From NCBI RefSeq assembly GCF_900187265.1, contig NZ_LT906450.1, positions 1,107,444-1,171,443 on the forward strand: a stretch of DNA of 64,000 nucleotides, given 5' to 3'. Below are positions 25,135 to 33,843 of this stretch, piece after piece. The translations under genes were made by a program, and so were the position numbers. The DNA is from Rhodococcus rhodochrous. GTDB taxonomy: Bacteria; Actinomycetota; Actinomycetes; Mycobacteriales; Mycobacteriaceae. The notes beneath the pieces are model-generated. The model was not told where the DNA came from, ran no database searches, and worked only from the letters and a program-made list of their open reading frames with translations. Position 1 is the stretch's first letter. The number at the start of each line of letters is the position of its first letter.

Positions 25135-28100
25135 ATGTCAGAGACCGGCGGAAAGCCTGGTTCGGCGCAGCGTCAGTTCTTCGCCGACCAACTGCGGATG
25201 CTGTTCGCCGCAGCCGGTCGCCCCGCCCTCAAGAAGGTCGTCTCGGATGCCGCGACCGTCGCCCGGGCGGTGGGCAGCGACCGGACCGTCTCCGTCCAGC
25301 GGGTCAGCGACTGGCGCAGCGGCAACCGGATGCCGGCCAACTTCGAGTCGGTGCATCCGGTGCTCGTGGTCCTCATCCGCGCGGCGCGGGAGCTCAACGC
25401 CGAACCGCCGGCCCCCGGTCTGTACTCCCTGAAGCAGTGGGAGAACTGGTGGAAGGCCGCGCGCGGCCAGGCGAACGCTCCGCGCACCAAGGAATCGGCA
25501 TCGGTATCGGTGCCGCCCGGGATCCGTCCTTACAAGGGACTCGCCTCCTATCGGCAGAACGACGCCCGGTTGTTCTTCGGGCGCGCCCAGAGCGTGCGGA
25601 CCCTCGCCGACGTGGTGACGGCCTCCCACGGGCAGGGCCCGGTCGTGGTGACCGGTGCCTCCGGCGTCGGCAAGTCCTCGCTAGTGCAGGCCGGTCTCAT
25701 TCCGCAGCTGTGTTCCGCGCCGGACTGCCACCCGGTGGTCCTCACCCCCGGCACCGACCCGGTGGCACGACTCGTCGACGCGCTCCCCGAACTGGCCGAC
25801 GTCGACGACCCCGCCGACCACACCGCCGTCCACGCGGCCCTGCGTGCCGCGACCTCCCGTACGTCGTCGTCCTTACTGCTGATCGTCGTCGACCAGATCG
25901 AGGAACTGTTCACCCAGTGCAGCGACGTCGCTCTGCGCACCGAGTTCCTCACCCTGCTCGAGACGGCGTCGACCGGTTCGGACGGCGACGCGCCCGCCCT
26001 CGTCGTCGCGACGATGCGGTCGGACTTCTACGACCAGGCAGTGGCCACCCCCGTGCTCGCCCGGGCCCTCGAACGGCGGACCAAGACCGTCCAGCCCCTC
26101 GACCGCGACGATCTCGTCGAGGTCATCACCGCGCCCGCCAAACTCGTGGGGGTCCGCCTCGAACCCGGTCTCGTCGACCTCATCCTCCACGACCTCACCG
26201 GACTGGCCGATGGTGAGATCAGCGGCACCGAGCTTCCCCTGCTGTCCCACCTGCTCGACTCCCTGTGGGACAAGCGCAGCGGGGGCACGCTCACCGTCGC
26301 CGCCTACCGCGCGACCGGCGGGGTCCGCGGATCCGTCGCCGCCGGCGCCGAACGGGCGTGGGAGAGTCTCGCCGACGATTCCGACCGTGCCCGTGCCCGC
26401 TCGATGCTCGTCCACCTGGTGTACGTCACCACGACCGGCACGGACGTCAAGATCGCGCGGTCGCTGAAGGAACTGCTGGCGGTGGGCGGGGAGGATCGCG
26501 ACGCGTCGAAGCGCGTCCTCGACCATTTCGTGTCGGCACGTGTGCTCGTCGTCGACGCCGATTATGTCGAACTCATCCACGATGCGGTGATCGACGCGTG
26601 GCCCCGACTCAAGTCCTGGATCCAGCAGGACCGCGCCGGTGCCGCCCTGCGACAGCAGATCGAGGCCGACGCGTCGACCTGGCTCGGCTCCGGACGCAAC
26701 CGCGAGTTGCTCTACCAGCGCGGACGCATGGACGTCGTGTCCGAGCAGAATCCGCACCTCGCCATGGCGGGCACCCCCGAGGACCGGCGCGGGCCGGTCG
26801 CGCTCAGTCCCACCGCGGTGGCCTTCCTCGACGCCTCCCGCCGGCAGATCGCCCGCGAGACCCGGACCCGGCGGGTCGGCATCGCCGCGATGGCGCTGTC
26901 CACGATCATCGCGTTCGTCATGACCGGACTGGCCTGGGACGCGAAGAGCCGGGCCGAGACGGCACGGAGCACCGCGCAGTTCCAGCAGATCGTCGCGCTG
27001 TCCGACTCCCTGCGGGACGAGGACCCCACGATCTCGGCGAACCTGGCGCTCGTCGCGGCCGAACTCCAGCCCGACAGCCCGGTCGCGTACTCGAGGCTCA
27101 TCGCCAGCCAGGCCGTGCCCCTCGCCTACACACTGAGCGGACACACGGGGCCGGTCTACGGCGTCGTCGTTTCCCCCGACGGGTCCACCCTCGCGTCGGC
27201 GAGCGACGACGGCACCGTCCGCCTGTGGGCACTCGACGGCGACGAACCGTCCGCCGTGGGCGAGCCGTTGCAGTTGTCGTCGAAGTACATGGCGTCCGTC
27301 TCGTTCAGCCCCGACGGCCGTTTCCTCGCGATCGGGGCAGGTGACGGCGGTGTGTGGATCTACGACGCGTCCGACCGTGCCGCGCCGCGCGTGGTGCTCG
27401 ACCGGCAGGTCTACGCCGACGGCGCCGTGCACAACGTGCGGTACTCACCCAACGGGCGGGTGCTCGCCGTGCCCTACGACGACGGGCACGTCGCACTCGT
27501 CGACACCTCCGATCCCGGATCGGGCCGGTTCCCCGTCACCCTGGTCGACGAGCACGACGGTGGTGTGCGGACGGTGGCCTTCCGTCCCGGCGGGCAGGTC
27601 CTCGCCACGTCCAGCGACGACCGCACCGTCCGGCTGTGGGACGTGAGCATGCCCTCGCGGCCGGTGCCGCTCGGCGAGCCGCTCACCGGTTTCGGCGACG
27701 TGGCCCATTCGGTGAGCTTCAACGGCGACGGCACGATCCTCGCGGCGAGCAGCGACGACGGTGTGCTGCACCTGTTCGACACCACCGATCCGCGCGCGGC
27801 CCGCCCGCTGGGGGTGCCGACGAACGCCCACACCGGGGGTGTCTGGAACATCGCGTTCCTCCCCGACGGACGCACGCTGGCGAGCGCGTCGTGGGACGGC
27901 ACCGCGAAACTGTGGGACGTCGACCCGTCGACGCGAACCCTCGACGAGATCGGCCCGCCGCTGACCGGGCACGGAGGCGGTGTCCCGACGCTCGCGGTGA
28001 GCCCGACCGGAACCACCGTCGTCACCGGCGGACAGGATTCCAACGTCCGGGTGTGGACGATGCCCCGGACCAGGGTGGCGGTGGCCGACGGTGCGCTGAC

Positions 28101-29109
28101 CAGGCCGGCGATCGATCGTGCCGGTGCCCTCGTCGCGACCGGCAGCTACGGACCGGATGTCACGCTCTGGCGGGTGGGTCAGGGCGGCGACTGGAACCGC
28201 GCCGGTGGGATCGCGTTGCCGCGTCCGCTCGGTGGTGCGTACGTGTGTGCGCTCTCGCCGTCGGGCACGATCCTGGCCACGGCACCGACGTCCGGCGGCA
28301 GCGTGCAACTGTGGGACGTGCGCGATCCGGCGACCCCGAAGCCGTTCGGCGATCCGGTGCCGCTCGACACGAGGTTCACCTCCGCCCTGGCGTTCGGACC
28401 CGACGGCACGACCCTCGTGACCGGCGCCGACGACTTCTCGGTGCAGTTGTGGGACATCGCGGATCCTGCCGAACCGGTGCCGTGGGGCCGGCCGCTGACG
28501 GGACCGAAGAATCTCGTGCGCAGTGCCGCCATCAGCCCCGACGGCCGAAGTCTCGTGGTCACGAGCGCCGACAGCGAGATCTACGCCTGGGACGTGACCG
28601 ATCCACGCTCCCCGCGGCGGGTGAACGTCTCGGACGGGCACTCCACCGGAGTGAACACCGTGGCCTTCGGTGGATCGAGCGATGTGCTGGTGACCGGCGG
28701 GGACGACCACGACGTGGTGGTCTGGGACCGCACCGAGTCCGGTGACTTCGTCGCCCGCGAGACCAGGTTGAGCGGCCACACCGGCACGGTCTACTCCGTC
28801 TCCATCACCCCCGACGGCACCCGCGCGGTCAGCGGCAGCGACGACGGCACCGTCCGTCTGTGGGACGTCGCCGACCCGGGCGGCATGCACGAGATCGGTG
28901 GCCCGGTCACCGACATGGGAACGGGACGATGGCAGGTGACCTTCGCGCCCGACGGCACCATCGTCGCCGCCGGTGGCGACGGTCTGCTCCGCACATGGGG
29001 GCTCGATGCCGATGCCGTCGTGGCCCGCATCTGCCGTTCCACCTCGGTGCGACTCGAGGAGGTCCTCGACCGTTACGAGTTGCCGTCGCCTCCCGACGAG
29101 GTGTGCTGA
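25135..29109 (+). CDS. STAND-class NTPase with N-terminal HTH-like region and two WD40 propellers
   Basis: 1324 residues. Order: HTH-like region (about 45-75, VSVQRVSDWRSGNRMPANF); nSTAND-type NTPase with Walker A TGASGVGKSS (K180) and Walker B LLLIVVDQIEELF (D253/E256); winged-helix and helical parts (LIHDAVIDAWPRL); one membrane segment (about 581-601); helical link; then from residue 668 fourteen WD40 repeats, enough for two seven-bladed propellers; then a short conserved end (RICRSTSVRLEEV and a final Cys). Such proteins act as signal-triggered ATP switches; some bacterial STANDs are phage sensors. No effector domain is recognised. The ATG at 25135 follows weak GGAACGG. The 3' end overlaps convergent pabB by 37 bp. 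Confidence 0.9.
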   Translation: MSETGGKPGSAQRQFFADQLRMLFAAAGRPALKKVVSDAATVARAVGSDRTVSVQRVSDWRSGNRMPANFESVHPVLVVLIRAARELNAEPPAPGLYSLKQWENWWKAARGQANAPRTKESASVSVPPGIRPYKGLASYRQNDARLFFGRAQSVRTLADVVTASHGQGPVVVTGASGVGKSSLVQAGLIPQLCSAPDCHPVVLTPGTDPVARLVDALPELADVDDPADHTAVHAALRAATSRTSSSLLLIVVDQIEELFTQCSDVALRTEFLTLLETASTGSDGDAPALVVATMRSDFYDQAVATPVLARALERRTKTVQPLDRDDLVEVITAPAKLVGVRLEPGLVDLILHDLTGLADGEISGTELPLLSHLLDSLWDKRSGGTLTVAAYRATGGVRGSVAAGAERAWESLADDSDRARARSMLVHLVYVTTTGTDVKIARSLKELLAVGGEDRDASKRVLDHFVSARVLVVDADYVELIHDAVIDAWPRLKSWIQQDRAGAALRQQIEADASTWLGSGRNRELLYQRGRMDVVSEQNPHLAMAGTPEDRRGPVALSPTAVAFLDASRRQIARETRTRRVGIAAMALSTIIAFVMTGLAWDAKSRAETARSTAQFQQIVALSDSLRDEDPTISANLALVAAELQPDSPVAYSRLIASQAVPLAYTLSGHTGPVYGVVVSPDGSTLASASDDGTVRLWALDGDEPSAVGEPLQLSSKYMASVSFSPDGRFLAIGAGDGGVWIYDASDRAAPRVVLDRQVYADGAVHNVRYSPNGRVLAVPYDDGHVALVDTSDPGSGRFPVTLVDEHDGGVRTVAFRPGGQVLATSSDDRTVRLWDVSMPSRPVPLGEPLTGFGDVAHSVSFNGDGTILAASSDDGVLHLFDTTDPRAARPLGVPTNAHTGGVWNIAFLPDGRTLASASWDGTAKLWDVDPSTRTLDEIGPPLTGHGGGVPTLAVSPTGTTVVTGGQDSNVRVWTMPRTRVAVADGALTRPAIDRAGALVATGSYGPDVTLWRVGQGGDWNRAGGIALPRPLGGAYVCALSPSGTILATAPTSGGSVQLWDVRDPATPKPFGDPVPLDTRFTSALAFGPDGTTLVTGADDFSVQLWDIADPAEPVPWGRPLTGPKNLVRSAAISPDGRSLVVTSADSEIYAWDVTDPRSPRRVNVSDGHSTGVNTVAFGGSSDVLVTGGDDHDVVVWDRTESGDFVARETRLSGHTGTVYSVSITPDGTRAVSGSDDGTVRLWDVADPGGMHEIGGPVTDMGTGRWQVTFAPDGTIVAAGGDGLLRTWGLDADAVVARICRSTSVRLEEVLDRYELPSPPDEVC

Positions 29110-30383
29110 ACGGCTGGCCGCGCGTCGCCGAGCGTGAGGATGCTGGCGGCCTTGTCGAGGCATTCCTGCCATTCCGCGTCGGGATCGGAGTCGATGGTGA
29201 TGCCGCCTCCCACACCGAGCGCACACACGCCGTTGCCGCTGTCGTCGTGCCCGAACTCGACGGTGCGGATCGCGACGTTCAGTTCGGTGCCGGCGATCGG
29301 GCTCGACATGCCGACGGTGCCGCAGTAGACACCTCGCGCGGAACCCTCCCACCTGGTGAGCAGCGTCCGGGCGCGGAGTTTCGGGCAGCCCGTGACCGAT
29401 GCGGGCGGGAACGCCGCGTCGAGCACATCGGCGACCGTCACACCCGGTCGCCGCTCCGCCGCGACGGTGGACACCAGATGCCACACGCCGGGTGCGGGAC
29501 GCACGGTCAGAAGATCCTCGACCCGCACCGAACCGGTCTCGGCGACGCGGCCGAGATCGTTGCGGACGAGATCGACGATCATCACGTTCTCGGCGACGTC
29601 CTTGACCGATGCCCGTAGCCCGGCGGGGTCGGCGGAGAGGGGGAGGGTGCCCTTGATCGGACTCGACCGCAGCGTGTCGCCGTGGAGGGAGACGAACAGT
29701 TCGGGCGAGAGCGACGCGACTGCACCCCACGATCCCTGCAGGTAGGCGGCGCGCGCAGGGGCCGTCCGGGAGATCCCGTCGGCGAAGAACGCCAGCGGAT
29801 CGCCGTCCCATCGGCCGGTGAACCGCGTGCACACGCACGCCTGGTACACCTCGCCGGCGCGGATCGCGTCGAGACAGCGTTCGACGCCGCGGCGGTGCTC
29901 GTCGCGAGGCGGTGGTGTCCAGTCGATGTGCCAGTCGGATGCGGTCGGAGATGAGTCGGTGTTCGACGGTGGGGCGAGGACCGCCGCGGCGAGATCGTCG
30001 GGGCAGGGTGCGGTGCCGAGCGTCTCGTACCACCAGCACCCGTCGGCGTCGAGACGCAGGACGGTGTCGGTCCACCCGCTCGCGGCGAGGGGCAGCGCGG
30101 GTCGGTCCGGGATGCGATCCGGGTAGGCGAGATAACCGATGCGCCCGCCTCCGATGAGCGGCCGGTCGTCACCCCCGGGTTCGGGCGCGTCCGCGGGGAG
30201 GGAGAAGACCTCCGCCGGTGGGACGGATTCGACGGACACGGACGGGACGAGCACGGCTGCCGCCCCGAACCATTCGCCCGACAGTGCCGCCGGGGCGGGG
30301 ATCGCGAGGATCCTGGCGCGTTCTGCGAGTGCACCGAGCACGCGATCGACGGTGCCGCCGCGGCCGAGTCGTTCCATCCGCAT
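29073..30383 (-). CDS. pabB: aminodeoxychorismate synthase component I (PabB)
   Basis: Chorismate-utilising enzyme making 4-amino-4-deoxychorismate for folate. 436 residues. The C-terminal chorismate-binding domain has GEVYQACVCTRF, LSPELFV, SSPIKGTLP, ENVMIVDLVRNDLGR, GVWHLVSTV and YCGTVG. The PIKGT motif favours PabB over isochorismate synthases. No glutaminase partner (pabA) is in the window. It begins 13 bp after the sigma-factor stop, so it is probably cotranscribed with the ECF41 operon. ATG at 30383, or 30377 two codons later. Confidence 0.88.
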   Translation of the reverse strand: MRMERLGRGGTVDRVLGALAERARILAIPAPAALSGEWFGAAAVLVPSVSVESVPPAEVFSLPADAPEPGGDDRPLIGGGRIGYLAYPDRIPDRPALPLAASGWTDTVLRLDADGCWWYETLGTAPCPDDLAAAVLAPPSNTDSSPTASDWHIDWTPPPRDEHRRGVERCLDAIRAGEVYQACVCTRFTGRWDGDPLAFFADGISRTAPARAAYLQGSWGAVASLSPELFVSLHGDTLRSSPIKGTLPLSADPAGLRASVKDVAENVMIVDLVRNDLGRVAETGSVRVEDLLTVRPAPGVWHLVSTVAAERRPGVTVADVLDAAFPPASVTGCPKLRARTLLTRWEGSARGVYCGTVGMSSPIAGTELNVAIRTVEFGHDDSGNGVCALGVGGGITIDSDPDAEWQECLDKAASILTLGDARPAVQHTSSGGDGNS

Positions 30384-30395
30384 GGCGTCAGCTTG

Positions 30396-31280
30396 TCATG
30401 CCTGTTCGGAAGCATCGGGACGAGCCCGGAGATGCGTGAGCTTGTCGGGATTGCGGACCACGTAGACGCCGGTGACCAGGCCGTCGTCGATCTCGAAGTG
30501 CAACACCATGTCGAGGACACCCGCCGAGTACACGAGGACACCGGGCATCGAGTTCACCACGGCCGGCTCGATGGTCATGTCGGGCAGCGGATGCCGGACC
30601 AGTCCGAGGAACAGCCGGGCGACCTTCGCGGAGCCGAGGACCGGAACCCGGGCCGCATTGACCTTGCCGCCACCGTCGGCGAGGTACCGCACGTCGGGAG
30701 CCAGCAGTGACAGCAGTCCGTCGAGGTCGCCGGTGGTGGCCGCGGTGAGGAACGCCGTGACCACCCGGTCGGTCTCGTCGCCCGCGGGAGTGAAGCGTCG
30801 CTGCCGGGCATGGACGTGCTCGCGGGCGCGGTGCGCGATCTGCCGGACGGCGCTCTCGGTGCGGTCGACCGTCTCGGCGATGCGCGCGTACTCGAAACCG
30901 AACACCTCGCGCATCACGAAGACCGCGCGTTCGACGGGCGTCAACGTCTCGAGCACCAGCAGCATCGCGGTCGACACCGACTCGGCGAGTTCGACCTCGG
31001 CGGCTGCGTCGGGAGCGGTGAGGATCGGCTCGGGCAACCACGGCCCGACGTAGTCCTCCCGGCGGCGTTGCGCCGAACGCAGCGAGTTCAGCGCCTGACG
31101 CGTCACGATCTGCGCCGCGTAGGCCCGTGGATTGTCGACGGACTCGGTGTCGGTGCCGGCCCAGCGGATGTAGCTCTCCTGCAGGACATCTTCGCTGTCG
31201 GCGACGCTGCCGGTGATCTCGTATGCGATCGAGAACAGCAGTCCCCGGTGCTCGGTGAAGACATCCTCGCCGGTCGTCAT
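30396..31280 (-). CDS. ECF41-family (SigJ-like) sigma factor with C-terminal SnoaL-like domain
   Basis: 294 residues: sigma2 (about 8-75, SIAYEITGSVADSEDVLQES), sigma4 (about 110-160, ERAVFVMREVFGFEYARIAE) and a fused NTF2/SnoaL-like domain that controls activity in this family. All three ECF41 hallmark motifs are present: WLPEP (81-85), DGGGK (202-206) and NPDKL (277-281). ECF41 factors have no separate anti-sigma factor and usually sit beside a carboxymuconolactone decarboxylase, oxidoreductase or epimerase gene. Here it is translationally coupled (4-bp overlap) to an upstream FAD oxidoreductase, with a matching promoter before that gene. Confidence 0.94.
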   Translation of the reverse strand: MTTGEDVFTEHRGLLFSIAYEITGSVADSEDVLQESYIRWAGTDTESVDNPRAYAAQIVTRQALNSLRSAQRRREDYVGPWLPEPILTAPDAAAEVELAESVSTAMLLVLETLTPVERAVFVMREVFGFEYARIAETVDRTESAVRQIAHRAREHVHARQRRFTPAGDETDRVVTAFLTAATTGDLDGLLSLLAPDVRYLADGGGKVNAARVPVLGSAKVARLFLGLVRHPLPDMTIEPAVVNSMPGVLVYSAGVLDMVLHFEIDDGLVTGVYVVRNPDKLTHLRARPDASEQA

Positions 31281-32482
31281 ACGTGCGCCTTCTCCCGTGC
31301 GGCGGTGTCGGGTCCGCGTCGGGTCGGCAGGGAACGTCCGCGCGCCTGCTGCTGCATGCTGTGGATGGTCCCACGAACGACGGCTTCCTTCACCGGTGCT
31401 GCGAGCCGTCCGCGCACGGCCCACCTCGACGGGGTGTCGTCGCGTGCCGACAACTGCACGACGCCGCGATCGCGGCCGAGAGAGATGCAGGTCGTGACGA
31501 AACCGAGGGAGAGCGGTGCCGGCTCGCCTCCCTGCAGCAGCTGCCACACCGTGTCGGCGCCGTGGGTGCCGAGCGGCATCGCGGCCTGGCAGCTCATGCG
31601 CAGGTGGTCGTTGCCGTCCACCACCACTGCGTCGCCCACGCCGACGATCGGCATGCTGTCGCCCACGCCGACGATCGGCATGCTGTCGCCCACGCCGACG
31701 ATCGGCGTGCCGTCGACCGCCTGCAGGGTGTCGCGCACCCGGAGACGACCGTGCTCGTCGACCGGCAGTCCGCTGCGACGGGCCAGGTCGGGTACGGAGA
31801 ATCCTGCTGTGCGCACCACGAGAGTCGCGGGGATCTCGGAGCCGTCGTCGAGGACGACCGAGCCGTTGTCGATGCGGGCGACCCGCGTTCCCGACCGGAC
31901 CTGAACGCCCAGTTCGTCGAGCCGGTGGAGGATGTAGCGCTGCGTGTTCGCAGGAAGGGCCGCTCCCGGATCGCCGACGAGGACGAGGGTGTGCCGCGGA
32001 TGCGACTGTGCGAGTTCGGTGACGGTCTCGAGGCCGGTGAGCCCACCGCCGATCACGACGACGGAGGCGTGATCGTCCGCCTCGAGGAGAGCGTCGTGCA
32101 GGGCCGTGGCGGAGTCGAGGTCGGCGACGGAGAACGCCTTCTCCGCACCGGGGATCGCACCGGAGCCCGAGGTGCTGCCGACGGCGTAGATCACCGCGTC
32201 GCACGGCAGGACCGTTCCGTCGGCGAGGGAGACCGCGTGCGGTTCGATCCGTACGGCCGAACCGACGTGCAGCGTCACCCGCGGGTGCAGGAGATCGGAC
32301 AGTTCGTGTGTGGCGGTTCCGGATCCGGCCGCCACCTGGTGGAGCCGGACGCGTTCGACGAAGACCGGTCGCGGGTTCACGACGGTGACCGCCACCTCGG
32401 GGTGTTCGGCGAGCAGACGGTTCGCGGCCATCACGCCGGCGTATCCCGCCCCTACGGCCACCACATGGAATTGCGTCGTCAT
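31277..32482 (-). CDS. FAD-dependent NAD(P)H oxidoreductase (NDH-2/AIF-like), ECF41 partner
   Basis: 401-residue two-dinucleotide-binding-fold flavoprotein: FAD-binding AVGAGYAGVMAANRL at the N-terminus, second Rossmann motif VVVIGGGLTGLETVTEL about 150 residues in, and the FAD-contacting GVGD motif. The last is part of a 27-bp tandem triplication (residues 258-284). It resembles type II NADH dehydrogenase/apoptosis-inducing-factor-like reductases without an obvious membrane anchor. GGGAACAGAG precedes the ATG at 32482. Stop and sigma-factor start overlap by four bases. Expression is expected from the ECF41-type promoter at 32524-32550. Confidence 0.9.
   Translation of the reverse strand: MTTQFHVVAVGAGYAGVMAANRLLAEHPEVAVTVVNPRPVFVERVRLHQVAAGSGTATHELSDLLHPRVTLHVGSAVRIEPHAVSLADGTVLPCDAVIYAVGSTSGSGAIPGAEKAFSVADLDSATALHDALLEADDHASVVVIGGGLTGLETVTELAQSHPRHTLVLVGDPGAALPANTQRYILHRLDELGVQVRSGTRVARIDNGSVVLDDGSEIPATLVVRTAGFSVPDLARRSGLPVDEHGRLRVRDTLQAVDGTPIVGVGDSMPIVGVGDSMPIVGVGDAVVVDGNDHLRMSCQAAMPLGTHGADTVWQLLQGGEPAPLSLGFVTTCISLGRDRGVVQLSARDDTPSRWAVRGRLAAPVKEAVVRGTIHSMQQQARGRSLPTRRGPDTAAREKAHV
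31631..31711 (-). repeat. 27-bp tandem triplication inside the flavoprotein gene
   Basis: Three units: 31631-31657 and 31658-31684 are identical; 31685-31711 differs at two bases. On the coding strand they encode GTPIVGVGD, SMPIVGVGD, SMPIVGVGD, repeating the FAD-binding motif in frame. Confidence 0.9.
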
Positions 32483-32523
32483 CGCTCTGTTCCCTTCGCT
32501 GTCGGAAGTGGTGTCACCGATAG

Positions 32524-32550
32524 GACACCGCTCGTGGCGGGGATGTGACA
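32524..32550 (-). promoter_or_regulatory. ECF41-type promoter of the oxidoreductase-sigma-pabB operon
   Basis: Minus strand TGTCACA (32544-32550), 16-bp spacer, TGTC (32524-32527). This agrees with the TGTCACA...CGTC form described for ECF41 targets, with one change in the -10. The leader would be about 35 nt. Confidence 0.6.
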
Positions 32551-32615
32551 CGACGCCGCCGTGAATTCCTGTGATGCCCGTCTCCTGCTGGCGGGCTCGT
32601 CGACGATCGAACCGG

Positions 32616-33755
32616 TCAGCGACCGACCGTGCGGGATTCCGGTGTCAGCGAGGCGGTCTCGGCCGCATCGCGACCGGCGTGGAAACCGTCGGCGTCGACC
32701 CCGCGACTACGCGAGTCGCGGGTGACGGGGAACAGCCGCCGGAACTCGGTGTCGACGGCATCGGACCGCCTGGCGAGGATGGGCGCGAGTTTCGTGATGG
32801 GCATCTGCGCGTCGGCGGCGGCGTGGGCGGTGGCCCGGACGTCCGCCTCGCGGAGACGTTCGCCGATCCGGTGCGCGTAGCCGGTGAGGAAGGCGCGGCG
32901 GAAGGAGGTCGCGGACGATCCGCGCCGCCCCGCAGTTCCGGCCGCCTGCACGGCCCGCCCGGCCTGCACGAGCAGCGAGGTGTACAGCATCTCGGCCTGC
33001 TGCAGGTCGGTGGCGGTGCCGACGATCGTCGCGATCTGCACCCGGGTGAACCACACCGTGCGCACGCGGTTCGCGTCGCCGATGGCGGTGAGGAGCAGGA
33101 CCTTCTCGCGGATGTACGGGCTGTCGAGGTGGATGCGCCGGCCGACGACCGGGTCGGTGCCGGAGTCGGGCCCGGCCAGCAGCGCCGCACCCACCGCATG
33201 GCGCGAGACGAGTTCCTGCGCCTTCGCGGTGAGCGCTTCGGCCTCGTCGGGGAAGTCGGTGGACTCGGCCTTCGACAACAGTGCCCGGATGCGTTCGAGG
33301 ATCCGGGTGTCGGGCGGGGTGGGCACGGACGGGTCGCCGGACCGGACGGACGGCCACCGCGACGGCGGGGGTGTGAGGATCGCGAAGGACGGCAGGTACT
33401 TCCAGGTGAAGGCGAGCCCTTCGATCTCGAAGCGGGTGACGTCGGGGCACGCGCGGAACAGACCGTCGGCCAGGGTCGGTGCCCCGGCTGCGTGGGCGGG
33501 ACGCGGATGCCGGCGGGCGATCTCGTCGAGTTGCCGCACCCACTCGACGGGGGCGCGTTCGGCCGCGCGCCGGATCTGCGCGTCGAACAGCATCGTGGCC
33601 GCCGTCAGTGCGACATCGGAGGGACCACCCGAGCGGGCCGTCACGTGGAGCACGTCGGCGGGCTGCCATCCCCGCTCGTAGGCACCGCCCAGCTCGGCGA
33701 GCAGGGAGTGCTCGTTCAGGCCACCGGATCGAACATGTGTTCTATCGATGCGCAT
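32616..33755 (-). CDS. DUF2786-domain protein
   Basis: 379 residues from the ATG at 33755. The middle contains a DUF2786 block (ILERIRALLSKAEST, DEAEALTAKAQELVSRHAV) followed by VGRRIHLDSPYIREKVLLL and a helical region (TDLQQAEMLYTSLLVQAG, RRAFLTGYAHRIGERL), the DUF2786/DUF7168 arrangement seen widely in actinobacteria and phages. Function unknown; there is no signal peptide. A conserved Cys (FRACPDVTRF) lies in the N-terminal half. It is upstream of the ECF41 operon on the same strand but separated by that operon's own promoter. Confidence 0.85.
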   Translation of the reverse strand: MRIDRTHVRSGGLNEHSLLAELGGAYERGWQPADVLHVTARSGGPSDVALTAATMLFDAQIRRAAERAPVEWVRQLDEIARRHPRPAHAAGAPTLADGLFRACPDVTRFEIEGLAFTWKYLPSFAILTPPPSRWPSVRSGDPSVPTPPDTRILERIRALLSKAESTDFPDEAEALTAKAQELVSRHAVGAALLAGPDSGTDPVVGRRIHLDSPYIREKVLLLTAIGDANRVRTVWFTRVQIATIVGTATDLQQAEMLYTSLLVQAGRAVQAAGTAGRRGSSATSFRRAFLTGYAHRIGERLREADVRATAHAAADAQMPITKLAPILARRSDAVDTEFRRLFPVTRDSRSRGVDADGFHAGRDAAETASLTPESRTVGR

Positions 33756-33843
33756 GCGCCGCAGTGTGGCGCACGGCACCGACAGGTTTGCGCGGCGACG
33801 GAGAACACGCAGGTGAAAGGCTCTCCGTCGCCGGACCGGACGC

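Noticed and set aside
27445-30075. An 876-codon minus-strand open frame across the STAND gene end and pabB.
   Set aside because: Low-complexity Arg-rich translation; the true minus-strand gene here is pabB in another frame.
31283-32548. Plus-strand open frame opposite the flavoprotein gene.
   Set aside because: Antisense shadow; the 27-bp repeat makes it look repetitive, but the flavoprotein motifs are on the minus strand.
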